Assembly: GCA_903834625.1 (NCBI GenBank)
Contig: CAILJQ010000119.1
Span: 1-42,065 of the forward strand
Direction: 5' to 3'
DNA from: an uncultured Bacteroidota bacterium
GTDB lineage: Bacteria > Bacteroidota > Bacteroidia > UKL13-3
Length of the DNA stretch: 42,065 bases
Part shown: piece by piece, positions 17,331 to 25,107 of the stretch
Position numbering within the stretch: the stretch's first letter is position 1
How the letters are laid out: every line of letters begins with the position of its first letter
Notes under the pieces: model-generated
Database searches by the model: none
What the model was told of the DNA's origin: nothing
Seen by the model: only the letters and a program-made list of their open reading frames with translations
Translations under genes and position numbers: made by a program

Positions 17331-18668
17331 ATGAAGTTGCAAGTTTTTTGGTTCAGAAGAGATTTAAGGTTGCAAGACAATGCAGGATTATACCACGCAC
17401 TCAAAAGTGGCAAATCTGTATTACCCTTGTTCATTTTTGATAGCCATATTCTTTCTAAATTATCCTCCCCCACCGATGCGCGCGTGAGCTTTATTCATCA
17501 AGAAATAATGCGCTTGCAAAAAGAGTTAAAAGAATTGTCATCGGGCATTCAAGTATATTACGGAAAGCCCGAAGAAATATTTGCTAAGCTAATAGATACA
17601 TATGACATTGATAGCATTTATTGCAATCATGATTTCGAGCCTTCTGCCAGAGAAAGAGATGAAAAAATAGCTCTTATGGCAGGAACCAAAGGAGTAGGTT
17701 TTAAGAGTTATAAGGACCAATGTATTTTTGAAAAAGAGGAGGTATGCAAAGACGATGGGAAACCCTATACAGTTTTTACTCCTTATTCGAAAAAATGGAA
17801 AGCAAAGCTTGCCTCCAAAATAAGCAAGTCGCAGCCTAACATGCTCTATTATCTCAAAGCTTATCCATGTGAAGGATACTATTCACACTTCATTCAATCG
17901 TTTCGGTTTGAACCGATACCTACTTTAAATGAGATGGGGTTCCAACCAAGCGAAATCAATTTTCCTTCAAGAGAGGTTAGTCAAGATTTAATAAAGAAAT
18001 ACAGCACCCAAAGAGATTTTCCGGCCATACCAGGAACGAGCCATCTTGGCATTCACTTTAGGTTTGGAACCATTAGTATTCGTGAGAAAGCAAGGAAGGC
18101 TTTGTCCTTAAATGAGACCTTTTTAAATGAATTGATTTGGCGTGATTTTTACATGCAAATTTTGTGGTCTTTTCCCCATGTTGTGAGAGCTCCATTTAAA
18201 TCAGATTATGAAAGAATAGCTTGGCGAAACAATGAAGAAGAGTTTCATGCTTGGTGTGAAGGCAAAACAGGATACCCAATTGTAGATGCAGGCATGCGAG
18301 AATTGAACCAAACTGGCTTTATGCATAACCGAGTACGCATGATTGTAGCCAGTTTCTTATGCAAACATTTATTGATCAATTGGCAATGGGGTGAGCATTA
18401 TTTTGCGGAGAAGTTACTTGATTTTGATTTGAGTGCAAATAATGGGGGTTGGCAATGGGCTGCAGGTTGTGGAACCGACGCAGCACCGTATTTTAGGGTA
18501 TTTAATCCTGCCCTACAAACTGAAAAATTTGATAAAAATTGGGGGTACATCAAAAAATGGGTACCAGAAATTAATACTGGAAATTACCCCAAACCCATTG
18601 TAAATCATGACTTCGCACGCAAACGTTGTTTAGAAGTTTATAAAAAGGCTCTCAGTAAATCTGAATAA
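17331..18668 (+). CDS. phrB: Class I cyclobutane pyrimidine dimer photolyase
   Basis: A 445-residue member of the photolyase/cryptochrome family. It repairs UV-induced pyrimidine dimers using FADH- and a light-harvesting antenna. The N-terminal alpha/beta domain starts FWFRRDLRLQDN. The FAD domain contains IWRDFYMQI, GMRELNQTGFMHNRVRM and DFDLSANNGGWQWAAGCGTDAAPYFR, which matches the E. coli PhrB type (NNGGWQW with TDAAPYFR) rather than (6-4) or DASH types. Length is slightly short but complete. It follows the PAS kinase gene by 32 nt without an obvious promoter and may be co-transcribed. A perfect motif copy (minus strand) lies at 17901-17914. Confidence 0.93.
   Translation: MKLQVFWFRRDLRLQDNAGLYHALKSGKSVLPLFIFDSHILSKLSSPTDARVSFIHQEIMRLQKELKELSSGIQVYYGKPEEIFAKLIDTYDIDSIYCNHDFEPSARERDEKIALMAGTKGVGFKSYKDQCIFEKEEVCKDDGKPYTVFTPYSKKWKAKLASKISKSQPNMLYYLKAYPCEGYYSHFIQSFRFEPIPTLNEMGFQPSEINFPSREVSQDLIKKYSTQRDFPAIPGTSHLGIHFRFGTISIREKARKALSLNETFLNELIWRDFYMQILWSFPHVVRAPFKSDYERIAWRNNEEEFHAWCEGKTGYPIVDAGMRELNQTGFMHNRVRMIVASFLCKHLLINWQWGEHYFAEKLLDFDLSANNGGWQWAAGCGTDAAPYFRVFNPALQTEKFDKNWGYIKKWVPEINTGNYPKPIVNHDFARKRCLEVYKKALSKSE
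17901..17914 (-). repeat. Dispersed 14-bp motif, exact copy
   Basis: GGTTCAAACCGAAA on the minus strand, within the photolyase gene. Confidence 0.75.
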
Positions 18669-18804
18669 CAAGAGGAAGGTTTTGAAGAAATTTGTTATTC
18701 AGGATTAAATCCTTACTATTGTATTCCCAATCAACTCCCCCAAAGCTTTATCAGTATCTGTTGGTAACCTGCTTGCAGTTGATGGATTCATTTAAAAAAG
18801 CTAC

Positions 18805-20580
18805 ATGTTTAATCTTACTTCTTTGTCAGAAAAACTCGTTTCAGAGTTAAAAGAAATTGCAAAAAAACAGGGTCTGTCATCTACGGGACTCGACAAACAA
18901 TCACTCATATCTGCTATTTTGGAAAATCAAAACAATCCTGCCGAACCAGGCACTGAGGGCGATTCAGCCCCTAAGAAAAGAGGTCGCCCACGTGTTGCTA
19001 AGGCAACAAAATTGGAAGAAAGTGCACCTACCATTGTTCAAGAAAAAATGGAATTTGTTGCTCCTGCTCCTAAAGCAGAAGAACCAAAAGTTATTGAATC
19101 CATCATCCCGGTAGAGAACAATCAACCTGCAAAAGAAGAAAGTAAACCTACAGAAGCAGAAAATAACCGACCGCCTTTCCAAAAAAACCACGATAGAAAA
19201 GACAAGTGGCGTAATGAACGCAATGATAGAAATGAACCTCGTGGAGAAAGAAACGATAGGAACAACGACAGAAATCAACCTCGTCACCCACGAAATGAAA
19301 ATACCAATGGGAACAATGGCGGAAATAATTATAACAACCCTGATAGGCAAAATCAGCAAGAAAGAAACAATCCTCCTCAACAAGAAAGAAGTAATTTACC
19401 TGAAAGAAACAATCAACCAGAACGCCAACCCGAGCCGCGCCAAGAAAAAATAGCCTACCAAGAATTAGAGGCATTGGTAAGTGCAGAAGGTGTATTAGAG
19501 ATGATGAGTGATGGTTACGGATTCTTGCGCTCTTCAGATTATAACTACATGCCATCTCCAGATGATGTATATGTATCTCCTTCTCAAATAAAATTGTTTG
19601 GCTTAAAAACAGGCGATACTTGTCACGGAACTGTTCGTCCGCCAAAAGAGGGTGAAAAGTATTTTGCCTTGGTTAAAGTTGAATCTATCAATGGCCGAAT
19701 CCCTTCAGAGGTGCGTGATCGTGTAGCATTTGAACACCTTACTCCTTTGTTTCCAGATGAGAAATTGAGGTTAGCAGATAATTCAGTAACGTACTCAACA
19801 CGTATCATCGATTTATTAGCGCCTATTGGTAAAGGTCAACGTGGATTAATTGTGGCACAACCTAAAACAGGTAAAACCATTTTATTAAAAGACATTGCCA
19901 ATGCCATTGCTAAAAACCATCCTGAGGTTTATTTATTGATTTTATTGATAGATGAACGTCCAGAGGAGGTTACAGATATGCAACGAAGTGTGCGTGCAGA
20001 AGTTGTTGCCTCTACCTTTGATGAACCTGCAGAAAAGCACGTTAAACTAGCGAATATTGTTTTAGAAAAAGCCAAAAGATTGGTTGAATGCGGTCATGAT
20101 GTGGTGATCTTATTAGATTCAATTACCCGTATGGCGCGTGCATTTAATACGGCACAGCCGGCATCTGGAAAAATTCTTTCGGGTGGTGTTGATGCGAATG
20201 CCTTACACAAACCAAAGAGGTTTTTTGGTGCCGCACGTAAAATTGAAGATGGTGGTTCATTAACCATTATTGCCACAGCATTAACTGAAACAGGTTCGAA
20301 GATGGATGAAGTAATCTTTGAAGAGTTTAAAGGTACAGGTAATATGGAACTTCAGTTAGATAGAAAACTGGCTAATAAGCGTGTTTTCCCTGCCATAGAT
20401 ATTGTATCATCTAGTACTCGTAGAGATGATTTGTTGTTAGAAAAAACAACCCTGCAAAGAATTTGGGTACTGCGCAATCACTTAGCAGATATGAACCCAG
20501 AAGAAGCAATGGATGTGATGTTGAAAAACATGCGTTCAACAAAAAACAACGAAGAGTTTTTGGCTTCTATGAACGGTTAA
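18805..20580 (+). CDS. rho: Transcription termination factor Rho with long low-complexity insertion
   Basis: A 591-residue Rho, about 170 residues longer than E. coli Rho. Order: a Rho N-terminal SAP-like domain (about 1-43), an AT-hook-like patch KKRGRPR (57-63), an Ala/Pro/Glu-rich linker, a very Asn/Arg/Gln-rich disordered stretch (about 121-215), the RNA-binding cold-shock-like domain (from about 225, [15 protein letters not shown]), and the ATPase core with Walker A QPKTGKT at 352-358 and downstream DERPEEV and SGGVDA. It is a hexameric RNA helicase that ends transcripts. Such insertions occur in Bacteroidota and have been linked to phase separation of Rho in Bacteroides. The end overlaps the convergent stress protein by 4 bp. 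Confidence 0.96.
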   Translation: MFNLTSLSEKLVSELKEIAKKQGLSSTGLDKQSLISAILENQNNPAEPGTEGDSAPKKRGRPRVAKATKLEESAPTIVQEKMEFVAPAPKAEEPKVIESIIPVENNQPAKEESKPTEAENNRPPFQKNHDRKDKWRNERNDRNEPRGERNDRNNDRNQPRHPRNENTNGNNGGNNYNNPDRQNQQERNNPPQQERSNLPERNNQPERQPEPRQEKIAYQELEALVSAEGVLEMMSDGYGFLRSSDYNYMPSPDDVYVSPSQIKLFGLKTGDTCHGTVRPPKEGEKYFALVKVESINGRIPSEVRDRVAFEHLTPLFPDEKLRLADNSVTYSTRIIDLLAPIGKGQRGLIVAQPKTGKTILLKDIANAIAKNHPEVYLLILLIDERPEEVTDMQRSVRAEVVASTFDEPAEKHVKLANIVLEKAKRLVECGHDVVILLDSITRMARAFNTAQPASGKILSGGVDANALHKPKRFFGAARKIEDGGSLTIIATALTETGSKMDEVIFEEFKGTGNMELQLDRKLANKRVFPAIDIVSSSTRRDDLLLEKTTLQRIWVLRNHLADMNPEEAMDVMLKNMRSTKNNEEFLASMNG

Positions 20581-21404
20581 TTTTTCACCAGAATGAGCAA
20601 AGGAATGTGCGTATGAAACGCCATTTGTTTGCTCAGGCTGCGGTGGAATAATCTGTCAAAAAAATTGCGGTTATGTTTGGCCATAACCAGCATATCCACT
20701 TGGTTTTCGTCTACATATCCATTGATAGATTGAATGATATCTCCCTTTTCTAACTCTACAAAATGGATATTTGAATAGGATATCTTTCCTTTATTTTTCT
20801 TGAAAAAGTTATTCTCTGAATTGAAATAACGATCGTGGTCTGACTTTACATGTAAAATATCGAGCGGACAATCAAACTGTTCTGCGAAATATATCAATCG
20901 CATCATAGCAGGGAATTCAGGCTCGTTGTAATCTGTAGCATATACAATACGAGTAAGGTCTTTAAACTGTGTATCTTTTGGAATAACAATTACAGGCACA
21001 GTAGTTTTTGCTACAACAGATGCCGCATTACTTCCAAACAAAACTCCCATGGCACCACTAGCGCCTGTAGTACCCATAACAATCAAATCTACTTCATGTT
21101 TTTGGGCAAAATCACATACTTCTTCTGCCACAAAACCATAACGGCTATGCATGCTATATTTTAAACCACTTCCTTTTAAAACCTCTTGCTCTAATTTGGC
21201 AAATTGTTCGGTAGTTTGGTCCTCAATTTCTTTGATAAACATTTGATAGGTTTCTGCAGGCATACTGGCATCTACCATGGCAACTTGATTGATATGCAAA
21301 ATCTGAATTTCTGCATTCAGTCGCTTTGAAAGTGCCAATGCATAATCCATGGCCTGCTTGGCAGGAGCCGAAAAATCTGTAGGGACAACTATTTTGGATA
21401 TCAT
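20577..21404 (-). CDS. Tandem universal stress protein (UspA family)
   Basis: A 275-residue protein of two Usp domains (about 1-145 and 150-275). The first has the ATP-binding signature [15 protein letters not shown] (G-2x-G-9x-GS). The second, ending [18 protein letters not shown], lacks it and is probably non-binding. Cytoplasmic; roles in stress survival are typical but unspecific. The stop codon overlaps that of rho on the opposite strand within a shared TTAA, so the two transcripts must end inside each other. A TAACTTTG -7 box lies upstream. Confidence 0.93.
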   Translation of the reverse strand: MISKIVVPTDFSAPAKQAMDYALALSKRLNAEIQILHINQVAMVDASMPAETYQMFIKEIEDQTTEQFAKLEQEVLKGSGLKYSMHSRYGFVAEEVCDFAQKHEVDLIVMGTTGASGAMGVLFGSNAASVVAKTTVPVIVIPKDTQFKDLTRIVYATDYNEPEFPAMMRLIYFAEQFDCPLDILHVKSDHDRYFNSENNFFKKNKGKISYSNIHFVELEKGDIIQSINGYVDENQVDMLVMAKHNRNFFDRLFHRSLSKQMAFHTHIPLLILVKN

Positions 21405-21424
21405 AATTTTGGGTATTTGTATAA

Positions 21425-21432
21425 CAAAGTTA
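21425..21432 (-). promoter_or_regulatory. -7 box TAACTTTG upstream of the universal stress gene
   Basis: Read on the minus strand the octamer is TAACTTTG, an exact TAnnTTTG, 20 nt before the start codon at 21404. Just beyond it lies an imperfect inverted repeat, CTATTTTCACGT (21436-21447) with ACGTGAGAAAATAG (21486-21499), in the divergent region shared with the permease gene. Confidence 0.5.
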
Positions 21433-21536
21433 AGCCTATTTTCACGTCATTTTACTTAAAAATATCATGTCTTTATATAAATTTAACGTGAGAAAATAGT
21501 ATTATGCGTTATTAAAAAATTATCTAAATACCTATT

Positions 21537-22976
21537 ATGAGCGTTGATTCTACTAAAACAAATTGGGGTCAGTTTATTCCTCTTGTTATTGTGTTTTTCT
21601 TTTGGGGTTTTGTTGCAGCCAGCAACGATATTTTGATCCCTGTTTTTAAACAAACCTTTAACCTTACTCAAGGTGAAAGTCAGTTGGTTTCTTTGGCATT
21701 TTATATTGCCTATACTGTAGGTTCACTCATATATATGGGAATTTCTATGGTGCTTAAACAAGATTTGGTAAATAAAATTGGGTATAAGAATGGCTTGGCT
21801 CTTGGTTTGGCAATATCTGCCCTAGGTACCCTCTTGTTTTACCCAGCAGCAAACAATGCCTCTTTTCCTTTAATGTTATCGGGTTTGTTTACCGTGGCTT
21901 TGGGCTTTTCATTGCAACAAACAGTTGCTAACCCACTTGCCATTGCCCTTGGACCAATTACTACCGGCTCACAGCGTTTAACCATGGCTGGGGGTATTAA
22001 CAATTTAGGAACTACCATTGGACCGCTTATTGTAAGTTTTGCCATTTTTGGGGCTGCCAGTTCAAGCAATACGTCGATGAGTATAGAAAGTGTTAAAATC
22101 CCTTATTTGGTGCTAGGTTTGGCATTTTTATTGGTTGCTATTTTATTGAAATTCTCTTCAATACCAGATCGTCCGGCAGCCATTGTTGAAGAAGAAGGTG
22201 ACACCAAAAACAGCAGAAGTTCTGCCCTCAAATACCCACAATTGATTTTGGGTATGATAGGCATTTTTGTTTATGTAGGTGTTGAGGTATCTACAGCCAG
22301 TAACTTGCCTGCCTATATGGAAAAGAACTTAGGCTTCCTTACCAAAGACATTGCTCCTTATATTTCTTTGTATTGGGCAAGTTTAATGATTGGTAGATGG
22401 ACTGGAGCCGTAGAAGCTTTTACTGATAATATGAGCACCCAAAAAATCTTACGCTTTGTTGCCCCTTATATTGCCTTTGGTGTTTTCTTATTTGTGAATG
22501 CTGTTGCTGAACATGATTTAACTCCCTTTTATGTTTATGCGCTTATCATTCTCGTTTTAATTGGAGCAGACATTGCCAGTAAAGGAAACCCTGCTAGAAT
22601 GTTGCTAATTTTCTCTATCCTAGGAATTTTGGCTTTGTTTGTAGGTATGACTACAACTGGTATGACAAGCGTATATGCGTTTACAAGTGTAGGTTTGTTC
22701 TGCAGTACTTTATGGCCATGTATTTTCACACTTGCTATTAGTGGCCTAGGAAAACATACCAGTCAGGGTAGTAGCTTTTTAATTATGATGATTATGGGTG
22801 GTGGTATTGTATCATGGTTACAAGGATTTGTGGCAGATGAAATAAACAATATCCAATACAGCTATATTGTAGGCGTATTGTGTTTTGCCTATTTAGCATT
22901 TTATGCTTATAAAGTTAGTGGCATTTTAAAAGACCAAGGAATTAACTTTGATAAAAAAATAAGTGGCGGACATTAA
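21537..22976 (+). CDS. FHS-family sugar permease (FucP/GluP-like MFS transporter)
   Basis: A 479-residue, about 12-helix major facilitator. The sequence FFWGFVAASNDILIPVFKQ at the start, then LQQTVANPLAIALGP...SQRLTMAGGINNLGTTIGP, matches the fucose/glucose/galactose:H+ symporter group (FucP, GluP). The paired TM segments with central loop around 220 are normal. It imports a monosaccharide; which one cannot be read from the sequence. A secreted T9SS protein follows 21 nt later and a GH53 galactanase is encoded on the opposite strand beyond it, so galactose from galactan is a fair guess for the substrate. Confidence 0.92.
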   Translation: MSVDSTKTNWGQFIPLVIVFFFWGFVAASNDILIPVFKQTFNLTQGESQLVSLAFYIAYTVGSLIYMGISMVLKQDLVNKIGYKNGLALGLAISALGTLLFYPAANNASFPLMLSGLFTVALGFSLQQTVANPLAIALGPITTGSQRLTMAGGINNLGTTIGPLIVSFAIFGAASSSNTSMSIESVKIPYLVLGLAFLLVAILLKFSSIPDRPAAIVEEEGDTKNSRSSALKYPQLILGMIGIFVYVGVEVSTASNLPAYMEKNLGFLTKDIAPYISLYWASLMIGRWTGAVEAFTDNMSTQKILRFVAPYIAFGVFLFVNAVAEHDLTPFYVYALIILVLIGADIASKGNPARMLLIFSILGILALFVGMTTTGMTSVYAFTSVGLFCSTLWPCIFTLAISGLGKHTSQGSSFLIMMIMGGGIVSWLQGFVADEINNIQYSYIVGVLCFAYLAFYAYKVSGILKDQGINFDKKISGGH

Positions 22977-22997
22977 TTCTGCGACTTATTTATAAAT

Positions 22998-23915
22998 ATG
23001 AAAACCTTATCCATTTTATTGGCTATGCTTTTTGTTGGAGCCGTATCAAGTTCTGCTCAAAAAAGAGGCATATTTCCTGTAAGAATGGATAAGGTTTTTT
23101 ATTATGATTCTATACCCAACCCAATTGTAGACAGCGGTGGCATTTGGACACATGGCTTTTCACAAAAAAGCTGGCTCAAGCCTGATACTGGAACCAAACA
23201 AGTTTGGATAACAGATACTGTTAATTTACTTACTGGAAAAAAACTATCTCACCTAGATTTTGCTTTTCCCTATCCAGAACGCCAAGCCGACAACTACCAT
23301 ATTAGCATTAAACACAAATTTGATTTCGACAGTTTGAGTGGTGGAAGCATTTTTATATCTACCGATGGAGGCGAGAAATATTATCCAATTTGGAGCGATA
23401 CAGGTTATTTTTCACCCAATTGGTGGCACCAGGGATTGTATGAAAAAAGCAACTTGTTATTCAATGGTGAAGCAGGTTTCTCAGGCAAATCAAACAATTG
23501 GGTTCAAACCGAATTAAATTTCACTTATTTCATATTGGTAAAAAAACCAGAACTAAGACCCATTGCCATACGTTTTGTATACCAAGCTTCCGATAGCTCC
23601 AAAGCACATGAAGGTTGGATGATTGAAGAAGTAAAACTGGGTAGAGAATACAGGAATGGTGCGGTATCTGATGTTATTGCAGAAAACCCATTACGTTTAT
23701 ATCCGAACCCAACTTCTACAGAGTTACATATAAATACGCCAGAAAATGGATACCTAAGGTTTATGAACCAACAAGGCGAGGTTATATGGCAGGATGCCTG
23801 TTTAGCAGGTGAACAACAACTCAATTTACCTACCCTATCCAATGGCTTATATTATGTGGAATTTGTGTCGGATAGGCACCAATTCACAAATAAAATAGTG
23901 ATTCAAAATCCCTAA
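22998..23915 (+). CDS. Secreted protein with T9SS type A C-terminal sorting domain
   Basis: A 305-residue protein with signal peptide (MKTLSILLAMLFVGAVSSSAQ) and a C-terminal type IX sorting domain from about 233 (LYPNPTSTELHI...GLYYVEFVSDRHQFTNKIVIQ). The domain in between (about 22-220) is beta-rich with WxHG, GEKYYPIW and NWWHQGLYE and may be a lectin- or jelly-roll-like fold; I do not recognise it. It is exported by the type IX system and attached to or released from the cell surface. It is 21 nt after the permease gene, probably one operon, and its stop codon is one base from that of the convergent GH53 gene. A 13/14 motif copy is at 23501-23514. Confidence 0.88.
   Translation: MKTLSILLAMLFVGAVSSSAQKRGIFPVRMDKVFYYDSIPNPIVDSGGIWTHGFSQKSWLKPDTGTKQVWITDTVNLLTGKKLSHLDFAFPYPERQADNYHISIKHKFDFDSLSGGSIFISTDGGEKYYPIWSDTGYFSPNWWHQGLYEKSNLLFNGEAGFSGKSNNWVQTELNFTYFILVKKPELRPIAIRFVYQASDSSKAHEGWMIEEVKLGREYRNGAVSDVIAENPLRLYPNPTSTELHINTPENGYLRFMNQQGEVIWQDACLAGEQQLNLPTLSNGLYYVEFVSDRHQFTNKIVIQNP
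23501..23514 (+). repeat. Dispersed 14-bp motif, one mismatch
   Basis: GGTTCAAACCGAAT in the T9SS cargo gene. Confidence 0.6.
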
Positions 23916-23916
23916 A

Positions 23917-25032
23917 TTATTGTTGTAAAATGGGCAATGTTTTGCCATCAAAATCCCATAAAGCTTGGTTCTCAAATGTGGATCCATTGGTAGCAGTTTT
24001 ACCTCTAAATGCTACCCACTCTGCACCCCAATAAACCATACCATCTGCTCCCTTTTCTTTTATCATTTGAAGCAAGTTTAATATGTATTGTTTCTGACCC
24101 AAGGGCGTGGCAGGAAATTGCGGAAGTATTTGGGTACTGTCTCCTAAAACATTGTTGGTATAATCATTCCAGCCATAAGTAAAAGGGTAAGCATACTCTG
24201 CTAACATCATTTGTTTTTGGGTAGTTAATTTTAAGGTTTGTACGGTCTGAACCAAACTATCTAAACTCTTACCATGCCACATGGGATAATAAGACAAGCC
24301 AACCACATCAAAGTCTAACGCCTTTGTCCAATTAAAATAATCAACAGCATTTCTATACCCTGCATAATGAAGTACGATTTGTGTTTTAGGTGCTTTTTCT
24401 CTAATACCTTTTGAAGCACTTTGAAAAAGCGCAAAAAACTGATTGGCATTGGCACCATTTCCCTCTGGCCATAAAAATCCATGATTGGTTTCGTTACCTA
24501 TTTGCATGTATTCAGGTTGTATTTCTTCTGCCACATGGCTGCTGTATTGATAAACGCTATCGAGCAATGCTACATATGAGACATTGGCCCAAGCTTTTGG
24601 TTTGCTTTGGTTACCAGGATCGGCCCAGGTATCTGAATAATGCACACTAAGCCAAATTTTGAAACCCATATTACGAGCTTCTAAAGCTAACTTTTTCACT
24701 TCTACAAGTCCGTGAATAGGGTCTGCAGGTTGGTGCCACACACGTAAACGAATGGTATTAAAACCTGCCTTTTTCAAAGATAAAAGCATATCTTCTTGTA
24801 CACCATTTTGGTTTTGCACTACATAATCAGAAGTGCGAATGGCAGGTAAAAAAGAAACATCTGCTCCATAAATAAAATTGGTTGCAGTAGTTGGCTCGGG
24901 CGGTGGAGGACCTTTTTTTCCGCAAGCAATAAGTGCAAAAGATAACCCAACTAGCATACACGCAAACAAGTAATTGCTGCCAAACACGCCGTTGTTAAAA
25001 CTCAAATAAAATGTTGCTTGTTTGCTATTCAT
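23917..25032 (-). CDS. GH53 arabinogalactan endo-beta-1,4-galactanase, lipoprotein
   Basis: From the ATG at 25032 the protein has 371 residues (an ORF start exists at 25098, and a shorter one at 24957 also gives a leader). A lipobox FALIAC puts the lipid-anchored Cys at 37. The catalytic domain matches glycoside hydrolase family 53: YGADVSFLP near the start of the barrel, IRLRVWHQP, IWLSVHYSDTWADPG, the acid/base Glu181 in QIGNETNHG, and the nucleophile Glu279 in LAEYAYPFTYGW. It hydrolyses beta-1,4-galactan (pectic arabinogalactan I) at the cell surface. It is the last gene of a minus-strand group and overlaps no other gene. A 12/14 motif copy is at 24240-24253. Confidence 0.93.
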   Translation of the reverse strand: MNSKQATFYLSFNNGVFGSNYLFACMLVGLSFALIACGKKGPPPPEPTTATNFIYGADVSFLPAIRTSDYVVQNQNGVQEDMLLSLKKAGFNTIRLRVWHQPADPIHGLVEVKKLALEARNMGFKIWLSVHYSDTWADPGNQSKPKAWANVSYVALLDSVYQYSSHVAEEIQPEYMQIGNETNHGFLWPEGNGANANQFFALFQSASKGIREKAPKTQIVLHYAGYRNAVDYFNWTKALDFDVVGLSYYPMWHGKSLDSLVQTVQTLKLTTQKQMMLAEYAYPFTYGWNDYTNNVLGDSTQILPQFPATPLGQKQYILNLLQMIKEKGADGMVYWGAEWVAFRGKTATNGSTFENQALWDFDGKTLPILQQ

Positions 25033-25107
25033 TCCCATCAAAAAAATACAAGATATTTCATTCAAAACAAAGTCATTTAGACCATGGTCCATGAACAATC
25101 AGCTAGT

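Noticed and set aside
18857-19645. Open frames on both strands across the Asn/Arg-rich part of rho
   Set aside because: They arise from low-complexity codons of rho; the proteins are Ile/Phe/Leu- or Lys-rich without any family pattern.
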